This document shows, one piece after another, positions 8,013-20,741 of a stretch of 64,000 bases of DNA (within the stretch, counting starts at the first letter, position 1; each line of letters begins with the position of its first letter). Location: positions 310,001 to 374,000 of the forward strand of contig NZ_JALGQE010000001.1 in NCBI RefSeq assembly GCF_022810405.1. The letters are read 5' to 3'. The notes beneath the pieces were generated by a model, which made no database searches, had not been told where the DNA came from, and was given only the letters and a program-made list of their open reading frames with translations. The position numbers and the translations under genes are program-made. The stretch is from Rhodococcus sp. ARC_M5 (GTDB lineage Bacteria; Actinomycetota; Actinomycetes; Mycobacteriales; Mycobacteriaceae).

Positions 8013-9602
8013 CTACTCCCACTCGATGGTGCCCGGCGGCTTGCTCGTGACGTCGAGAACGACTCGGTTGACCTCCGGAACCTCGTTGGTCACCCGGGTC
8101 GAGATCGTTTCCAGAACGTCGTACGGCAAACGAGTCCAGTCCGCGGTCATCGCGTCCTCGCTCGAGACCGGACGCAGCACGATCGGGTGCCCGTAGGTAC
8201 GGCCGTCGCCCTGCACGCCGACGCTGCGCACGTCGGCCAACAGCACCACCGGGCACTGCCAGATCTGCTGATCCAAGCCCGCGACCGTCAGTTCTTCTCG
8301 GACGATCGAATCGGCATGACGGAGCGTGTTCAGACGGTCACGGGTGATCTCACCGACGATGCGGATCGCCAGACCGGGCCCGGGGAACGGTTGCCTGCCG
8401 ACGATGTCCTCGGGCAGGCCCAACTCACGACCGACCGCACGCACCTCGTCCTTGAACAGAGCACGCAGCGGCTCGACCAGGGCGAACTGCAGATCGTCCG
8501 GCAGCCCGCCGACGTTGTGGTGGCTCTTGATGTTCGCTGTTCCGGATCCGCCGCCGGACTCGACGACATCCGGGTACAACGTGCCCTGCACCAGGAATTC
8601 GACAGCGTCGCCGTGCTCGGCGTTCTCGCCCAGTACCTCGGCGACGGCACCCTCGAAGCTACGAATGAACTCACGGCCGATGATCTTGCGCTTCTCCTCC
8701 GGATCGGAGACGCCCTCGAGCGCACCGAGAAACGTATCGACCGCGTCGACGGTGACCAGCTTGGCACCCGTCGCAGCCACGAAGTCCTGCTGCACCTGCT
8801 CACGCTCACCGGCGCGCAGCAGTCCGTGATCGACGAAGACGCAGGTCAGCCGATCACCGATCGCCCGCTGCACCAGTGCCGCCGCCACCGCGGAGTCGAC
8901 GCCACCCGAAAGGCCACAGATGGCCTTGCCCGTCGGACCGACCTGTTCTTGCACCGCCTCGACCAGGGCATCGGCGATGTTGGCCGCGGTCCAGTCCGGA
9001 GCGATGCCCGCCGTCTCGTGCAGGAACCGGCTGAGCACCTGCTGCCCGTGCGGCGAATGCAGGACCTCGGGGTGATACTGCACGCCCGCCATGCGCGTGC
9101 CCTCGTTCTCGAAGGCGGCAACGGGCGCACCCGCGCTGGTCGCGGTGACGGTGAAGCCCTCCGGCGCTGCCGTGACCGCGTCGCCGTGACTCATCCAGAC
9201 CGGCTGTGTGGCAGGCAGACCGTCGTGCAGCCGACCGCCGTCCACGCTGAGTTGGGTGCGTCCGTACTCCCGCGTTCCGGTGTGTTCGACGGTGCCGCCG
9301 AGCGCCTGGGCCATCGCCTGGAATCCGTAGCAGATACCGAACACCGGGATTCCGAGCTCGAGCAGCGCGGAATCCAGCTCGGGCGCACCCTCGGCGTACA
9401 CGCTGGAGGGTCCACCGGACAGCACCAGCGCGACAGGGTCCTTGGCTGCAATCTCCTCGGCGGTCGCGGTATGCGAGATGACCTCGGAGTACACGTTGGC
9501 CTCGCGCACCCGGCGGGCGATCAACTGCGCGTACTGGGCTCCGAAATCGACGACCAGAACCGGCCGTGCGTGCGAGGGATCGTGTGCAGAGGAGTCGGTC
9601 AC
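8013..9602 (-). CDS. guaA: GMP synthase (glutamine-hydrolysing)
   Basis: A 529-residue two-domain enzyme that converts XMP to GMP using glutamine and ATP, the last step of GMP synthesis. The N-terminal glutamine amidotransferase has the nucleophile Cys in [10 protein letters not shown] and the His/Glu in YHPEV. The ATP pyrophosphatase domain has the P-loop GLSGGVDS, and the C-terminal dimerisation domain ends KPPGTIEWE. Length is normal for the family. guaB3 and guaB2 lie upstream on the same strand, separated by the GMC oxidoreductase gene. Confidence 0.98.
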   Translation of the reverse strand: MTDSSAHDPSHARPVLVVDFGAQYAQLIARRVREANVYSEVISHTATAEEIAAKDPVALVLSGGPSSVYAEGAPELDSALLELGIPVFGICYGFQAMAQALGGTVEHTGTREYGRTQLSVDGGRLHDGLPATQPVWMSHGDAVTAAPEGFTVTATSAGAPVAAFENEGTRMAGVQYHPEVLHSPHGQQVLSRFLHETAGIAPDWTAANIADALVEAVQEQVGPTGKAICGLSGGVDSAVAAALVQRAIGDRLTCVFVDHGLLRAGEREQVQQDFVAATGAKLVTVDAVDTFLGALEGVSDPEEKRKIIGREFIRSFEGAVAEVLGENAEHGDAVEFLVQGTLYPDVVESGGGSGTANIKSHHNVGGLPDDLQFALVEPLRALFKDEVRAVGRELGLPEDIVGRQPFPGPGLAIRIVGEITRDRLNTLRHADSIVREELTVAGLDQQIWQCPVVLLADVRSVGVQGDGRTYGHPIVLRPVSSEDAMTADWTRLPYDVLETISTRVTNEVPEVNRVVLDVTSKPPGTIEWE

Positions 9603-9632
9603 CGGGTCAGTCTAGTGGGACTGTCGAAGCGC

Positions 9633-11387
9633 TTACGCAACACCCGAGTGCTCGACGGGCATCGCCGAGGAGCCGGACCTGATCTTGACGATCGGCAGTC
9701 TCAGTCCACCCGGAGCGTCCACCGGGACGACGGGCGAGTTGGGGGCGATGGGATCGAGCCGCTGATACGGAAGCCCCTGTGCCGGACGGAGATCCAGCTC
9801 GCCCTTGTTGGGCCACAGTGCGGCGGACCGCTCGGCCTGCGCGCTGATGGTCAGCGACGGATTGACCCCGAGGTTCGCCGACACAGCCGCCCCGTCCACC
9901 ACGCTGAGCGTCGGGTAGCCGTGGACACGGTGGTACGGATCGATGACGCCGTGCGCCGAATCCGAGGCAATGGCGCAGCCGCCGAGGAAGTGCGCGGTGA
10001 GTGGAATGTTGAACAACTCACCCCAGGTGCCGCCTGCGACGCCGCCGATCTTCTTGGCGATGCGCCGGGTGGCGTCGTTGCCCTCGGGGATCCATGTCGG
10101 GTTCGGCTCACCGTGGCCCTGCCTGCTGGAGATCTTGCGGCCGAAGGGCCCACGCTTGGTGAACGTGGTGATCGAGTTGTCGAGGTTCTGCATCACCAGC
10201 GCGATGATGGTGCGCTCGCTCCAGTGCCGGACATTGACGACGCGAACGAACTGAACCGGGTGTGCGATCAACGCGAACACGAACTTGAGCCACCGCGGGA
10301 TCTTTCCGCCGCCGTCGGTCATCAGGGTCTGCAGCATTCCCATCGCGTTCGAGCCCTTGCCGTAGCGGCACGGTTCGATGTGCGTGTTGGGGCTGGGGTG
10401 GAACGAGGACGTGATGGCGACGCCGCGCGTGAGGTCCATCTTCGGATCGACCGCAAGCTTGGCCGCTCCGACGATCGACTCGGAGTTGGTACGCGTCAGT
10501 TCGCCGAGTGTGTCCGACAACTTCGGCAGCGCGCCGGTGTCCTTCATCTTGTGCAGCAAATTCTGCGTACCCCAGGTGCCAGCGGCCAATACGACATTGG
10601 CTGCGCTGTACGTCTTCTTGCCCTTGCGGAGCCGAGCACCGGTGCGCTCGGTGTCGACGTCCCAGGTGCCGTCGGATCGCGGAACGAGACCGGTGACGGT
10701 CGTCATCGGCACGATCTCGGCTCCTGCGCGCTCGGCCAGACCGAGGTAGTTCTTCAGCAGGGTGTTCTTGGCTCCGTGGCGGCAACCGGTCATGCACTCG
10801 CCGCATTCGATACATCCGGTGCGCTCGGGGCCTGCACCGCCGAAGTACGGGTCCGGGACGGTCTTTCCGGGCTCGTCTCCGAAGAACACGCCCACCGGCG
10901 TCTGAATGAAGGTGTCGGCAACGCCCATGTCCTCGGCGACCGACTTCATCACCTCGTCGGCGGGAGTCATGTGCGGATTGCGTACGACGCCCAGCATGCG
11001 GGTGGCCTGGTCGTAGAACGGAGATAGCTCACTGCTCCAGTCCGTGATGTGCGCCCACTGCTTGTCCTCGAAGAACGGTGCCTGCGGCTTGTAGAGGGTG
11101 TTCGCGTAGTTCAGCGATCCGCCGCCCACTCCGGCACCGGCGAGGATGAGGCAATCGCGCAGCAGGTGCACGCGCTGGATGCCGTACAGGCCGAGTTTCG
11201 GTGCCCAGAGGAAGCGCTTGAGATCCCAGCTGTTCTTCGCGAAGTCCTTGTCCTCGAAGCGTTGGCCGGCTTCCAGGATCCCGACGCGGTACCCCTTCTC
11301 CACCAGCCGCAGCGCGGTGACACTTCCGCCGAAGCCCGAACCGACGATCAGAACGTCGTAATCCGTGGCGCGAACAGCTGAACCCAT
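9633..11387 (-). CDS. GMC-family oxidoreductase (ChoD-like)
   Basis: A 584-residue FAD enzyme. The start MGSAVRATDYDV at 11387 has GGAGGT five bases upstream; the frame stays open further upstream without support. The dinucleotide-binding motif is DVLIVGSGFGGSV (~10-22). A Cys cluster CIECGECMTGC lies near 190 and the C-terminal signature HFLGGCAIASDSAHGVID is followed by VDGAAVSANLGVNP. The same gene sits between guaA and guaB3 in M. tuberculosis, where it is called choD (annotated cholesterol oxidase, substrate disputed). The Cys-rich insert resembles ferredoxin-like segments in other members. The substrate here is unknown; a sterol or long-chain alcohol is a guess. Confidence 0.9.
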   Translation of the reverse strand: MGSAVRATDYDVLIVGSGFGGSVTALRLVEKGYRVGILEAGQRFEDKDFAKNSWDLKRFLWAPKLGLYGIQRVHLLRDCLILAGAGVGGGSLNYANTLYKPQAPFFEDKQWAHITDWSSELSPFYDQATRMLGVVRNPHMTPADEVMKSVAEDMGVADTFIQTPVGVFFGDEPGKTVPDPYFGGAGPERTGCIECGECMTGCRHGAKNTLLKNYLGLAERAGAEIVPMTTVTGLVPRSDGTWDVDTERTGARLRKGKKTYSAANVVLAAGTWGTQNLLHKMKDTGALPKLSDTLGELTRTNSESIVGAAKLAVDPKMDLTRGVAITSSFHPSPNTHIEPCRYGKGSNAMGMLQTLMTDGGGKIPRWLKFVFALIAHPVQFVRVVNVRHWSERTIIALVMQNLDNSITTFTKRGPFGRKISSRQGHGEPNPTWIPEGNDATRRIAKKIGGVAGGTWGELFNIPLTAHFLGGCAIASDSAHGVIDPYHRVHGYPTLSVVDGAAVSANLGVNPSLTISAQAERSAALWPNKGELDLRPAQGLPYQRLDPIAPNSPVVPVDAPGGLRLPIVKIRSGSSAMPVEHSGVA

Positions 11388-11521
11388 GGTGACCTCCGCT
11401 ACATCCGTTGCTGGGGAACAGTATGCACACCCCCGTGTGACTACCGCCACAACCGATTCTAGCTGTTACGAGAGGTATCACCAACCCAGGGTCGACTTAC
11501 GTGGACCACCGACAGCAGAAA

Positions 11522-11556
11522 GGGCGCGCACTCCCGTGTGACAGGAGTGCGCGCCC
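11522..11556 (-). terminator. Terminator downstream of guaB3
   Basis: GGGCGCGCACTCC and its exact complement form a 13-bp stem with a 9-base loop, followed on the minus strand by CTTTCTG. It ends the guaB3 transcript before the GMC oxidoreductase gene. Confidence 0.8.
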
Positions 11557-11573
11557 CGATGGAGCCGACCGGT

Positions 11574-12713
11574 CTAGGCCCTGACGTTCAGGCCCACCTT
11601 CTGGAATTCCTTGAGATCGGAGTACCCCGACTTCGCCATCGACCGACGCAGGCCGCCGACGAGGTTGATCGAGCCGTACGACTCGCGCGACGGGCCGTGC
11701 AACACCTGATCCAGGCTCGGACGGTCGCCGGCCGACATGGGCAACAACGCTCCGCGCGGCATCGACGGATGGGCCGCGGCGGACGGCCAGTACCAACCGC
11801 CGCCGGGAGCCTCTGCAGCGACGGCCAGCGGAGCGCCGAGAACCGCAGCATCGGCTCCGCAGGCGATGGCCTTGGCGAGCGCACCGGAGGTGGTGATGTC
11901 ACCGTCGGCGATGACGTGCACGTAGCGTCCGCCGGTCTCGTCCAGGTAGTCCCGCCGCGCCGCGGCCGCATCGGCGATGGCGGTCGCCATCGGAACACCG
12001 ATACCGAGCACCTCACCGGTGGTCGTGCCACCTTCGACGGAGCCGTAACCGACGATGACGCCCGCCGCGCCGGTACGCATCAGGTGCAGCGCGGTGCGGT
12101 GATCGCTCACCCCGCCGGCGATGACGGGAACGTCGAGCTCGGCGATGAAGGTCTTGAGGTTGAGCGGCTCGTCCTCACCGTGGGCGACGTGTTCCGCGGA
12201 GATGATCGTGCCTTGAATGACCAGCAGGTCCAGGCCCGATGCCACGAGAGCGGGCGTCAGCGAACGGGCATTCTGCGGGCTCACGCGCACGGCGACGGTC
12301 ACCCCGGCATCACGGACCTGGCCCACGGCAGCGGCCAGCAGATCCGGCTGCAGCGGCGCGGCGTGCAGCTCTTGCAGAAAGGCGATCGGTGCGTCGGGAT
12401 CGAGATCGGTTTCGGCGATGTGGATCAACTGATCGAGCTTGGCCTGCACGTCCGAGTGGCGCGCCCAGAGTCCCTCACCGTTGATGACCCCCAGCCCACC
12501 CTGGCGGCCCAACTCGATGGCGAACTCGGGTGAGACCAGAGCGTCGGTCGGATGTGCCAGCACCGGAATGTCGAACCGGTAGGCGTCGAGCTGCCAGGCA
12601 GTCGAGACCTCCTTCGACGACCGGGTACGACGGGACGGCACGATGTCGATGTCGTCCAGCTGGTAGGTGCGGCGGGCTTCTCTGCCCATGCCGATTTCAA
12701 CGAGGTCGCGCAC
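11574..12713 (-). CDS. guaB3: GuaB3 family IMP dehydrogenase/GMP reductase-like protein
   Basis: A 379-residue TIM-barrel protein of the GuaB-related family that actinobacteria keep next to guaB2. It starts MRDLVEIGMGREARRTYQLDD and has no CBS domains. The phosphate-binding loop is VIAGGVSDHRTALHLM / GAAGVIVGYGS. Where IMP dehydrogenase has the catalytic Cys in GSICTTR, this protein reads SVEGGTTTGEV without Cys, so its activity may differ from classic IMPDH. The reaction is not assigned with confidence. A ribosome site GAAAGG precedes the start. It lies 57 bases downstream of guaB2 and is probably co-transcribed with it. Confidence 0.93.
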   Translation of the reverse strand: MRDLVEIGMGREARRTYQLDDIDIVPSRRTRSSKEVSTAWQLDAYRFDIPVLAHPTDALVSPEFAIELGRQGGLGVINGEGLWARHSDVQAKLDQLIHIAETDLDPDAPIAFLQELHAAPLQPDLLAAAVGQVRDAGVTVAVRVSPQNARSLTPALVASGLDLLVIQGTIISAEHVAHGEDEPLNLKTFIAELDVPVIAGGVSDHRTALHLMRTGAAGVIVGYGSVEGGTTTGEVLGIGVPMATAIADAAAARRDYLDETGGRYVHVIADGDITTSGALAKAIACGADAAVLGAPLAVAAEAPGGGWYWPSAAAHPSMPRGALLPMSAGDRPSLDQVLHGPSRESYGSINLVGGLRRSMAKSGYSDLKEFQKVGLNVRA

Positions 12714-12770
12714 GCGCGCACCTTTCTACTTCGAGAGCGAATCGATTCGGCCGAGGAGCGACCGAAGCGA

Positions 12771-14594
<1,824 letters not shown>

Positions 14595-14999
14595 GTGCGC
14601 GATCAACTGCCTCCCGGCCTACCCCCGGATCCGTTCGCCGGAGACCCAGCCGACCCGTCGGCCGCCCTCGACGCCATCGAGCCCGGCCAACCTCTGGATC
14701 CTCAGGAGCGGCTCGCCGTCGAAGAGGATCTGGCGGACCTGGCCGTCTACGAGGCACTCCTCGGCCACCGCGGCATTCGCGGCCTGGTCGTGTGCTGCGA
14801 GGACTGCCAGCAGGACCACTACCACGACTGGGACATGCTGCGCGCCAACCTGCTGCAGCTCCTGGTCGACGGCACCGTCCGGCCCCACGAGCCGGCCTAC
14901 GACCCGGTTCCCGATGCCTACGTGACCTGGGACTACTGCCGCGGCTTCGCGGACGCGTCCATGAACGACGCTCTGCACGGCGACGGCTTCGACAGCTGA
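14595..14999 (+). CDS. DUF5319 conserved actinobacterial protein
   Basis: A 134-residue acidic protein starting with GTG at 14595 (VRDQLPPGLPPDPFAGDP), with GGAGG just upstream. The conserved part includes CCEDCQQDHYHDWDMLRANL, whose Cys/His cluster could bind metal, and VTWDYCRGFADASMND. The same gene lies next to guaB2 in mycobacteria (Rv3412). Its function is unknown. Neighbourhood with SigD/RsdA and guaB2 is conserved but not informative. Confidence 0.9.
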   Translation: MRDQLPPGLPPDPFAGDPADPSAALDAIEPGQPLDPQERLAVEEDLADLAVYEALLGHRGIRGLVVCCEDCQQDHYHDWDMLRANLLQLLVDGTVRPHEPAYDPVPDAYVTWDYCRGFADASMNDALHGDGFDS

Positions 15000-15016
15000 C
15001 TCACCTACTGTTCACA

Positions 15017-15055
15017 CGAAGAAGCCCGACACGGTGATCGTGTCGGGCTTCTTCG
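15017..15055. terminator. Bidirectional terminator
   Basis: A perfect 17-bp stem, CGAAGAAGCCCGACACG and its complement, with a 5-base loop. It ends in CTTCTTCG on both strands and lies between the convergent DUF5319 and rsdA genes. Confidence 0.9.
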
Positions 15056-15082
15056 TTGTCCGAGAGGGAGCCGAGAACCCGG

Positions 15083-16108
15083 TCAGCTACCGCCGGAGGG
15101 AACCGACATACGGTCACGGTTCTCCGAGGTGCTGGTACCACCGGCAGTCGCCGTCGGCTGATCGGGCGCGTCGAGCACCGTCGGCGTGACGTCCGTGGTC
15201 GTGGCCGGACTCGGAGTCGTCGTCGTCGGAGGAACCTCGGGCGTGGTCGTTGTCGGAGCCGGAGTGGTCGGCACACCCGTGACGTCGGGCGTGACCGAAT
15301 CCACCGGAGCCGGCGGCAACAGGACTTCCGGGCTGGGAACCGGAGCCGGAAGGATCGGAGCCGGGGGCAGAACCGGCGCAGGCACCGTCAGCGCCTGTAG
15401 TTCCTGCAACAGGCGTGCAAGCCACTGATCCAGTTCGGCGCGCTGACTGTCGTCGAGCACAGCCGAACTGCTGTTCGACGCGCCGTCGAGCAGTGCGCGA
15501 GCTGCCGTGGTGTCTCCGGACGAGATGAGGTTTTCGGCCTCTTGCAGCTTGGACGTCGTATCGATCTGCGCCACAGTCGAATCCGCCTGCTCGGAGAAGA
15601 CGACGGACTTGACGCTCCACAGTGGGTCGTCGGGAGTCGAGTTGTACGAGATGACCACCAGACCACCCATCACCACGGCGATCGCGGCAGCGGCACCTGC
15701 GATGGGACGCAACAAACGCATCCGTCCGCCACGGTTCGCCGAGCTCGACCGCGCCATGTCGGCGGCGAGCTTCTCGCGTTCGACGGAGGCGACGACAACA
15801 TCGAGGGAGGGGCCGGCGGGCATCGCCGGCGTGATCACGTCCGCTCGCCAATTGGCGAGCAGAAGGGCGAGTTGGTACTCGTCTGCGTCATCGGTGGCGA
15901 TCGGTCCGTCGCCACTGATCGCGTCGATGAACGCATCGTCACGACGTACGGCGACGAGGTCCACCGGACCACCGTCCGCGCCGATGTCGGCATAGGGATC
16001 GTTCTGATTCGGTCCAGCGGGGCTCACGTGCTCACCGATACGCGAGATTCCGCGACGCGGCGTCTCATCGGGGCCACCGTGACCATTGTCCCTAGCCATA
16101 CATTTCAC
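15083..16108 (-). CDS. rsdA: Anti-sigma-D factor RsdA
   Basis: A 341-residue membrane protein overlapping the end of sigD. The start is GTG 16108 or ATG 16099; both lie inside the sigD 3' end. The cytoplasmic part (~1-130) contains the RsdA sigma-D-binding segment around RRDDAFIDAISGD and ALLLANWRADV. One membrane helix follows (~133-156, IAGAAAAIAVVMGGLVVISY). The outer part has a helical region (~165-240) and then a Pro/Thr-rich tail of ~100 residues (PTTPAPTTTTPEVPPTTTT). By homology with M. tuberculosis Rv3413c it holds SigD inactive until regulated proteolysis. Confidence 0.93.
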   Translation of the reverse strand: MKCMARDNGHGGPDETPRRGISRIGEHVSPAGPNQNDPYADIGADGGPVDLVAVRRDDAFIDAISGDGPIATDDADEYQLALLLANWRADVITPAMPAGPSLDVVVASVEREKLAADMARSSSANRGGRMRLLRPIAGAAAAIAVVMGGLVVISYNSTPDDPLWSVKSVVFSEQADSTVAQIDTTSKLQEAENLISSGDTTAARALLDGASNSSSAVLDDSQRAELDQWLARLLQELQALTVPAPVLPPAPILPAPVPSPEVLLPPAPVDSVTPDVTGVPTTPAPTTTTPEVPPTTTTPSPATTTDVTPTVLDAPDQPTATAGGTSTSENRDRMSVPSGGS

Positions 16109-16670
16109 CTGCTCTCACAACTTCGTTCTTCAGTTTTGCGATAGCTCGGTGCTGAGCCACGCGGATAGCGCCTGCAGTGCTGCCGACGGCCGCTGCTGTT
16201 TCCTCGGCCGACAACCCGACGACGAGTCGGAGCACCAGAATCTCGCGGTGCTTGGCGGGCAAGGTGTCCAGCAGTGCAGTCATCTGTCGACTCGACTCGG
16301 ATTCGAGAGCGCGTTGCTCCGGTCCGTGTTCCATCGACACGACATCTGGTACTTCGGCGGCCGGGTCCGATTTGTTACGCGAGGCACTGCGATGGGCATC
16401 AGCGACCTTGTGAGCCGCGATGCCGTACACGAATGCCATGAACGGACGACCTTGGTCCTGGTAGCGAGGCAAGGCGGTCATGACTGCCAAACAGACCTCC
16501 TGCGCCACGTCGTCGGCCGAAAGCTGACCGCGCTCAGCCGAACCGACTCGCGCCCGGCAATACCGCACGACGAGTGGTCGGATGAATTCCAAGACCCGGG
16601 ACAGAGCCAGTCGATCGCCTTGCGCTGCGGCAACGACGAAAGAGTCCAACTCCTCACCCGCTGTGTTCAT
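16092..16670 (-). CDS. sigD: ECF RNA polymerase sigma factor SigD
   Basis: A 192-residue group 4 sigma factor. The start MNTAGEELDSFVVAAAQGD at 16670 follows GGGGAA; an upstream extension to 16763 is less likely. Region 2 includes LSADDVAQEVCLAVMTALPRY with PFMAFVYGIAAHKVADAHR, and region 4 is LPAKHREILVLRLVVGLSAEETA with GAIRVAQHRAIAKL. It overlaps rsdA, so the sigma and its anti-sigma are translationally coupled. In mycobacteria SigD is linked to the stringent/stationary response; the regulon here is unknown. Confidence 0.95.
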   Translation of the reverse strand: MNTAGEELDSFVVAAAQGDRLALSRVLEFIRPLVVRYCRARVGSAERGQLSADDVAQEVCLAVMTALPRYQDQGRPFMAFVYGIAAHKVADAHRSASRNKSDPAAEVPDVVSMEHGPEQRALESESSRQMTALLDTLPAKHREILVLRLVVGLSAEETAAAVGSTAGAIRVAQHRAIAKLKNEVVRAGEMYG

Positions 16671-16806
16671 CGTCGACAATTTTCCCCGCGTTACAGGTAC
16701 GCACCCGCCTGGGAGCGCTTCCACGTGGTGGTGGAACGAGACCAAGGATAGCGACACCACCAAGCCAGAACCGAACCACTCGGTCCGCCCTCGACCCCGG
16801 TCCTGG

Positions 16807-17634
16807 TCAGTCGGTCATCGAACCACCGCGACGATCGATCTCGGCGGCCAAGTCGACGGACGCGACCATCCCGGCATCGAGCCCCCCTGTTCCCTCACAC
16901 AGCATCGTCGCGGCCCAGCGCAAAGGAAGCAGACCATGCATCCCCGCAGCGTAGGCAACCTGGACGGCGGCTTCGTTGGCGCGGGTGATCTCGCCGATGC
17001 AGCTCAGCGCCGCTGCGCACACCAGGTCCGTCTTGACGAGGTGGCGTAACGAATCGGCATCGTTGGCGAGATCCCGAGCGCACTCGGCGTGTCGGACGGC
17101 CCCTGAGCCGTCGCCGCGCATCATTGCCAGCTCGGCCGCCACCCAAGCCGCCCGCAGTGCCGGACGCCACGACCCGCTGCCGAACGGACCGTCCCGCTGC
17201 GCGGCACTGCGGGCCAGCAGGGTCTCCGAGAGATCGAAGCGTCCGCGACCCAGAGCATCTGCGGCCAGCCCGGTCAACGCATCACTGCGGGCCTCGACCG
17301 CATCACCGGACTGCGGAGGGCCCGTGAGACCGACGAGAAAGACTGCCCTGCCGTCGAAGTGGGCTGCCCGCTCGTGGTTGCCGACTTGGCGCAGCCACGA
17401 CGCCCGGGTCGACGCATGCAGCGACGCAAGCTCAGCGTTGTCGGGTCGCCGACGCCTAAGCTCGACTGCGGCCGCGCCATACCGCCCCTGGCCGGCCAAC
17501 GCGACACTCCGGTACCAGCTCTCCCGAGGATCGGTGGACGCGGGAAGCGGGAATCGGCCGGGGCTACCGCCGAACGCCGCGTCGAAGAGTTCGGACTGCG
17601 TCGCGGTGAACAGCGAGCTCTGCTCTGATGGCAC
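16807..17634 (-). CDS. Conserved helical-repeat protein of unknown function
   Basis: A 275-residue protein beginning with GTG at 17634 (VPSEQSSLFTATQSELFDAAFGG); the frame is open further upstream but that part looks non-coding. The sequence is Ala/Leu/Arg-rich with repeated helix pairs such as RSVALAGQGRYGAAAVELRR and AADALGRGRFDLSETLLARS, consistent with TPR-like repeats. It has no signal peptide or membrane helix. It occupies the position of M. tuberculosis Rv3415c, between sigD and whiB3. Function unknown; a protein-interaction scaffold is an inference. Confidence 0.8.
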   Translation of the reverse strand: MPSEQSSLFTATQSELFDAAFGGSPGRFPLPASTDPRESWYRSVALAGQGRYGAAAVELRRRRPDNAELASLHASTRASWLRQVGNHERAAHFDGRAVFLVGLTGPPQSGDAVEARSDALTGLAADALGRGRFDLSETLLARSAAQRDGPFGSGSWRPALRAAWVAAELAMMRGDGSGAVRHAECARDLANDADSLRHLVKTDLVCAAALSCIGEITRANEAAVQVAYAAGMHGLLPLRWAATMLCEGTGGLDAGMVASVDLAAEIDRRGGSMTD

Positions 17635-18370
17635 GGACGCAAGGGTAGGGCCCGGTGACGACAGCCTCGCGACGCCGGTGCCGATCCGCGCCCGAGTCAC
17701 ACCGATGCAACGCGCCGCAATTCCGTGGGGTGAATTCACTATCGGTCCGGAAAGGATCTCATTGCATCGTTCCGCGCGCACAGAATGCAGTTTTCAAGGA
17801 ATTAACAATGTGAACAACGGCCGCTTCGGAGTCGAGAATCTGAACGCCGTGTGGCGAATAGGTTAATCGGCATACTCGAGCGCGCAATCGCCACCGACGA
17901 ATCGCGTACCGTTCGTGCGCCCATTCGGCCGTCGCCCCGCGCTCCGCGCGCTCGTGTCGGACACCTCGCGCGGCGTCGACCGGACGGCCGAACCTCGGAC
18001 CCGACACGGGGAGCAGAGCCGCCTCGAACCTCGTCTACACGCTCGCGATCAGCGGAAATACCGACGGAGACGGTGCAATCCGGTCGAGCGAGATGTCAAT
18101 CGGGGAACGCCGGACGCCATCGGTTCGCGCCGCTGCTTCCGACGCCGGATCACCGGTGCACGCTCCATGGTCTCCCGTCTCGGCGGATTCTTCAACAGGA
18201 AGGCCACGCATGCGGGCGAGTCGAAGTAAATATCGCCCGTGTTAATTCTTGGACCCATAACTATGCATTTGCCCACGGTTGAGCACTATTGACTCGATTT
18301 CGTGGACACACATAACGTTGTCGGCATTCGGATCACGAATCCGGCAAGCCACACCACCCTAGGAGTTTCC
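17635..18370. promoter_or_regulatory. Long intergenic region upstream of whiB3
   Basis: 736 bases between divergent genes without a convincing coding sequence. The open frames here have arginine-rich shadow-like composition and no ribosome site. The right part is relatively AT-rich and holds a candidate sigma-A promoter (18289-18318) and a possible 11-codon leader ORF at 18210-18245 preceded by AGGAAGG. Confidence 0.6.
18289..18318 (+). promoter_or_regulatory. Candidate promoter of whiB3
   Basis: TTGACT at 18289-18294 and TAACGT at 18313-18318 are separated by 18 bases, a fair sigma-A match, about 53 bases upstream of the whiB3 ATG. Other start points further upstream are possible. Confidence 0.4.
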
Positions 18371-18664
18371 ATGCCGCAGCCGAATCATCTCCCTGGGCCG
18401 AACGCCGACATCTGGGATTGGCAGATGCACGGCCTGTGCCGTGGTGTCGACTCGTCCATGTTCTTCCACCCGGACGGCGAGCGGGGCCGAGCACGAGCAC
18501 AGCGCGAGATGCGGGCCAAGGAAATGTGCCGCAGCTGTCCCGTACTCGCACAATGCCGTACCCACGCTCTCAATGTCAGCGAGCCCTACGGGATCTGGGG
18601 CGGGATGTCCGAGACCGAGCGAGAACTGCACGCTCGTCACAACCGTCGCCGCATCGCGGTGTAG
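18371..18664 (+). CDS. whiB3: WhiB3-like iron-sulfur redox regulator
   Basis: A 97-residue WhiB protein starting MPQPNHLPGPNADIWDWQ at 18371, with AGGAG five bases upstream. The four cluster-binding cysteines are C23, C53, C56 and C62 (CRSCPVLAQC), followed by the turn GIWGG (~75-79) and a basic C-terminal ARHNRRR. It has the family's usual size and position next to groEL1. WhiB3 binds a redox-sensitive [4Fe-4S] cluster and works with the principal sigma factor. Its targets here are unknown. Confidence 0.94.
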   Translation: MPQPNHLPGPNADIWDWQMHGLCRGVDSSMFFHPDGERGRARAQREMRAKEMCRSCPVLAQCRTHALNVSEPYGIWGGMSETERELHARHNRRRIAV

Positions 18665-18680
18665 TCCTCCGGACACGCAA

Positions 18681-18714
18681 GAAAGCCCCCAACCCGTTCG
18701 GGTTGGGGGCTTTC
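18681..18714. terminator. Bidirectional terminator between whiB3 and groEL
   Basis: A perfect 15-bp stem, GAAAGCCCCCAACCC with its complement, around a GTTC loop. The stem ends in CTTTC on each strand. It serves the convergent whiB3 and groEL genes. Confidence 0.9.
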
Positions 18715-18729
18715 TCGTGTCACCGAACG

Positions 18730-20352
<1,623 letters not shown>

Positions 20353-20390
20353 TTACTCCTTCGAGTAAAGAAACTCGATCGAACGCACAC

Positions 20391-20427
20391 CGCCCCGGGA
20401 CCGACACGAAAATCGGATACCGGGGCG
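20391..20427 (-). other. Stem-loop between groES and groEL
   Basis: CGCCCCGG and CCGGGGCG pair around a loop that itself contains CCGA/TCGG. It could be an RNA processing or partial termination site in the groES-groEL transcript. There is no T run, so full termination is unlikely. Confidence 0.45.
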
Positions 20428-20441
20428 GGCTGCGTTGTGGC

Positions 20442-20741
20442 CTACTTGGCGATGACTGCCAGCACGTCGCGTGCCGACAGAATCAGGTACTCCTCGCCGG
20501 CGTACTTGATCTCGGTGCCGCCGTACTTGCTGTAGATGACGGTGTCACCTTCTTTGACGTCGACCGGGATCCGGTTGCCCTTTTCGGTGACACGGCCTTC
20601 GCCCACGGCGACGACGGTGCCCTCCTGGGGCTTCTCCTTGGCTGTGTCGGGGATGACCAGACCGGAGGCGGTCGTCGTCTCGGCCTCGTTGGCCTGGACG
20701 AGGATCTTGTCCTCGAGCGGCTTGATTTTCACGCTCGCCAC
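20442..20741 (-). CDS. groES: 10-kDa co-chaperonin GroES
   Basis: A 99-residue protein, [16 protein letters not shown], beginning with GTG at 20741 and GGAGGG six bases upstream. The mobile loop ([20 protein letters not shown]) and the conserved [10 protein letters not shown] and [13 protein letters not shown] are present. It caps the GroEL ring. It is the first gene of the heat-shock operon behind the CIRCE element. Confidence 0.97.
   Translation of the reverse strand: MASVKIKPLEDKILVQANEAETTTASGLVIPDTAKEKPQEGTVVAVGEGRVTEKGNRIPVDVKEGDTVIYSKYGGTEIKYAGEEYLILSARDVLAVIAK

Noticed and set aside
8187..11027. 946-codon plus-strand open frame
   Set aside because: It is the antisense shadow of guaA and the GMC oxidoreductase; its His/Arg/Gln/Asp-rich composition follows from the codon bias of the real genes.
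17851..18282. Open frames upstream of whiB3
   Set aside because: Arg/Pro/Ser-rich with no motif, no ribosome site and no domain-like pattern.
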